Positions 4,140 to 5,611 of a DNA stretch of 5,611 bases are shown here, one piece after another. This DNA is from Candidatus Aenigmatarchaeota archaeon (GTDB lineage: Archaea > Aenigmatarchaeota > Aenigmatarchaeia > QMZP01 > JAUXAV01): assembly GCA_030619735.1 (NCBI GenBank), contig JAUXAV010000074.1, positions 1 through 5,611 of the forward strand. Direction: 5' to 3'. Within the stretch, counting starts at the first letter, position 1, and each line of letters opens with the position of its first letter. The position numbers and the translations under genes were made by a program. The notes beneath the pieces are model-generated. The model was not told the origin of the DNA. It was given only the letters and a program-made list of their open reading frames with translations, and searched no databases.

Positions 4140-5380
4140 AGCTCCTTGGGTATTTTCCCCTCCTGCACCTCCCCAAAAGGGTTCCCGAACTCCCTTATAT
4201 TGGCAATCATCCTCTCATTGGAGGGAAGCTCCATCCCTCCCTTTACAGCAATGGCCCTGACCTTTCTCAGGAGTCCTGGCAAATCAATCCCTGCAGGGCA
4301 GTTCTGCCAGCAGGCCCTGCAGTCCGTGCAGAGATACGCTTTACCTTTGCCCTTCTCAAGCCTTGATGTTATTATCCCTCTGGGCCCTGGGTACTCCCCC
4401 CCGAAATACTCCAGCAGCCGCTGGAAAGAGGGGCAGAAATTAATGCATGCCCCGCAGTTTAAACACCACAGGATTTCCCCCAGGCCCTTCTCAATCAGCT
4501 CCCTCCTGCCGTTGTCCAGCAGGATGACATGGACCTCTTTGGCACCCTGCGCGCCCTTGAGAGTCTTGCATCCAATGTCCCCGGTCTCTGAGGATGATGA
4601 TATGATACTGACATAAACCGGCTGCCTGATGCCAGAGCCAAAGACGCATGCGCTCTTGACAACAGCCATCGCGTCCTCTGCCTTTGGCAGGACCTTCTCA
4701 ATCCCTGCAATCACGATATGCTTCCTGGGCAGCCTTGTTATAAGGGATATGTTGCCCTCGTTCTCTATCAGCACTATCCCCCCGTCAGATGCTATGGCAT
4801 TGGCCCCTGTTATCCCCACATCAGCCCTCAGGATATCAGACCTTATCCTGCCCTCCAGGAACTCCATCAGCTCCTGCTCCCCTGAGAGCCTCTTGCCAAA
4901 CTTCTCCTGCACTATCCGGGATATTTTCTTCACAGAGAGCGCAACAGCAGGCCTGAGGGGATGGACAGGAGTTTCCCCGCTTATCTGCATAAGATAATCA
5001 CCCAGATCCGTTTCACTGACCTTCCTGCCTGCCTTCTCCAGGCCCTCAACCAGGCCTATCTCCCTGCATGTGTTGGACTTTGACTTGGCTATATACCTGT
5101 CCCTTCCTATAATCTCCAGGACCTTCTTCAGGGCCCCCTCCCCATCCCTGGCCCGGAACACCCTTATCCCGTTTGCCTCCAGGCTCTTGACTGTTTTCTC
5201 AAGCAGGGAGTCCAGGTTTTTCATGACCTCCTGCTTTATCTCCTTGACCCTGTCCCTGAGCTCCTCCTGGCCGGGAATCCCATCCCTCTTTTTCTTGTAC
5301 TTCATTGTGGCGGAGAGGAAGCTTTCCTTCTCATCCCCCCTTCCCTTCACAGCCTCAGAGACCTCATCCTGCATAACCAT
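4127..5380 (-). CDS. LutB-like protein: LUD domain plus two [4Fe-4S] ferredoxin motifs
   Basis: The 417-residue product combines a LUD domain (about 60-290) with a ferredoxin-type segment. LUD hallmarks are SKSNTCREIGL (100-110), ETDLGDYLMQISGE (123-136), ADVGITGANAIASDGG (186-201) and ENEGN (206-210). CLNCGACINFCP (Cys306, 309, 312, 316) and CTDCRACWQNCP (Cys351, 354, 357, 361) should hold two [4Fe-4S] clusters. This is the layout of LutB of the LutABC L-lactate oxidation complex; related archaeal proteins of unknown substrate are common, so lactate use is not established. LutA-like CCG proteins are the usual partners, and one starts at 408, separated here by five genes. The protein ends in an unusual Tyr-Cys-Cys, within the 13-bp overlap with the convergent deaminase gene. 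The ATG at 5380 is about 25 bp from a TTTTTAAAA box; a second ATG two codons on is possible. Confidence 0.88.
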   Translation of the reverse strand: MVMQDEVSEAVKGRGDEKESFLSATMKYKKKRDGIPGQEELRDRVKEIKQEVMKNLDSLLEKTVKSLEANGIRVFRARDGEGALKKVLEIIGRDRYIAKSKSNTCREIGLVEGLEKAGRKVSETDLGDYLMQISGETPVHPLRPAVALSVKKISRIVQEKFGKRLSGEQELMEFLEGRIRSDILRADVGITGANAIASDGGIVLIENEGNISLITRLPRKHIVIAGIEKVLPKAEDAMAVVKSACVFGSGIRQPVYVSIISSSSETGDIGCKTLKGAQGAKEVHVILLDNGRRELIEKGLGEILWCLNCGACINFCPSFQRLLEYFGGEYPGPRGIITSRLEKGKGKAYLCTDCRACWQNCPAGIDLPGLLRKVRAIAVKGGMELPSNERMIANIREFGNPFGEVQEGKIPKELYCC

Positions 5381-5510
5381 AGCATTATTTTCCCCTTCAG
5401 TTTTAAAAATGCTTTGACCGATACCTTTAAATACCCCTTTATTAATTAACTAATTAACCAATCTACCTCACAAAGGTATTTGGTTTACAATGTAAAATGG
5501 AGGTAATACA
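5381..5510. promoter_or_regulatory. Divergent promoter region of the LutB-like gene and the right-edge gene
   Basis: For the minus-strand LutB-like gene, the TTTTTAAAA box (about 5401-5409) is about 25 bp from its ATG. For the plus strand, TTTAAATA (5426-5433) and the following A/T-rich stretch could be TATA elements and would give a leader of roughly 40-55 nt. The block also holds a tandem direct repeat TAATTAAC (5443-5450 and 5451-5458) and a short palindrome, TTTACA-A-TGTAAA (5484-5496), just before the plus-strand ribosome site. These look like regulator sites, but no binding protein can be named. Confidence 0.5.
5484..5496. promoter_or_regulatory. 13-bp palindrome in the leader of the right-edge gene
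   Basis: TTTACA and TGTAAA are exact inverse complements around one A. The site ends 4 bp before the GGAGGT ribosome site, so a bound protein would sit downstream of the likely transcription start and could block elongation or ribosome access. The arms are short and A/T-rich, so chance is possible. Confidence 0.35.
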
Positions 5511-5611
5511 ATGGTAGAATTCCAGACACTGAAGGCGGATGAAGTCAAATTCGGAAAGAACAATTTCCTTGAGGTTGCCAGGAAAAAGGCAATCGCAGAG
5601 GAAGGCGAAAA
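5511..5611 (+). CDS. N-terminal fragment of an unrecognised protein, cut by the window edge
   Basis: An ATG at 5511 follows a strong GGAGGT ribosome site (5500-5505) with 5 nt between, and the frame stays open for 33 codons to the edge. The visible part begins MVEFQTLKADEVKFGKNNF and continues with a charged helix-like LEVARKKAIAEEGE stretch. There is no signal peptide or membrane segment, so the product is probably cytoplasmic. I cannot assign a family from 33 residues. It is divergent from the LutB-like gene and has its own promoter region with repeats. Confidence 0.7.
   Translation, partial: MVEFQTLKADEVKFGKNNFLEVARKKAIAEEGE

Noticed and set aside
4146..4997. Long plus-strand open frames opposite the LutB-like gene
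   Set aside because: They lie antisense to conserved LUD and ferredoxin motifs and reflect the composition of the coding strand, with Ser/Pro/Leu-rich translations and no domains.
1..5611. tRNA or rRNA genes, CRISPR arrays, insertion sequences, toxin-antitoxin pairs
   Set aside because: No cloverleaf-like segments, regularly spaced repeats, transposase motifs or terminal inverted repeats were seen on either strand.

Overview
The window looks archaeal. The promoters are A/T-rich TATA-like boxes about 25-28 bp upstream of start codons or of the expected transcription start. Several genes appear leaderless or have very short leaders, others have strong GGAGG ribosome sites. The tRNA thiolase is of the archaeal/thermophile TtuA type, and a short archaeal ThiS/MoaD-like protein sits next to it. 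Hand counts of sampled lines give about 47-57% GC for the main genes and about 41% for the deaminase gene. The lineage cannot be fixed from the sequence alone.

Layout from right to left, since most genes are on the minus strand. At the right edge a plus-strand gene of unknown function begins (5511 on), divergent from a LutB-like LUD-domain/2x[4Fe-4S] protein (5380-4127). The LutB-like gene converges on, and overlaps by 13 bp, an A+T-rich RibD-like zinc deaminase on the plus strand (3681-4139), probably acquired horizontally. Divergent from the deaminase is a membrane-anchored winged-helix regulator (3589-3107) with a cysteine-rich outer loop. A perfect 10-bp inverted repeat lies over its promoter. 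Next comes a small exported cysteine-rich protein (3013-2768) with a 16-bp perfect palindrome just upstream of its TATA box. A tight minus-strand operon follows: a ThiS-like beta-grasp protein that ends in Ser-Asp instead of Gly-Gly (2678-2478), a TtuA tRNA thiolase (2469-1543), an exported thioredoxin-fold domain fused to a CcdA/DsbD membrane domain (1541-420), and the N-terminal part of a CCG-domain Fe-S protein (408 to the left edge).

The unifying theme is thiol, disulfide and Fe-S chemistry. TtuA and its ThiS-like neighbour handle sulfur transfer to tRNA. The thioredoxin-CcdA fusion should carry reducing equivalents across the membrane. The CCG protein and the LutB-like protein resemble two subunits of a Lut/Hdr-type electron-transfer complex. 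The most interesting candidate for something undescribed is the pair formed by the membrane winged-helix protein with its CX2CX4CXH outer loop and the neighbouring exported cysteine-rich protein, each with a distinct palindrome at its promoter. This could be a one-component envelope sensor of thiol or metal stress and a target gene. That role is inferred from context, not shown.
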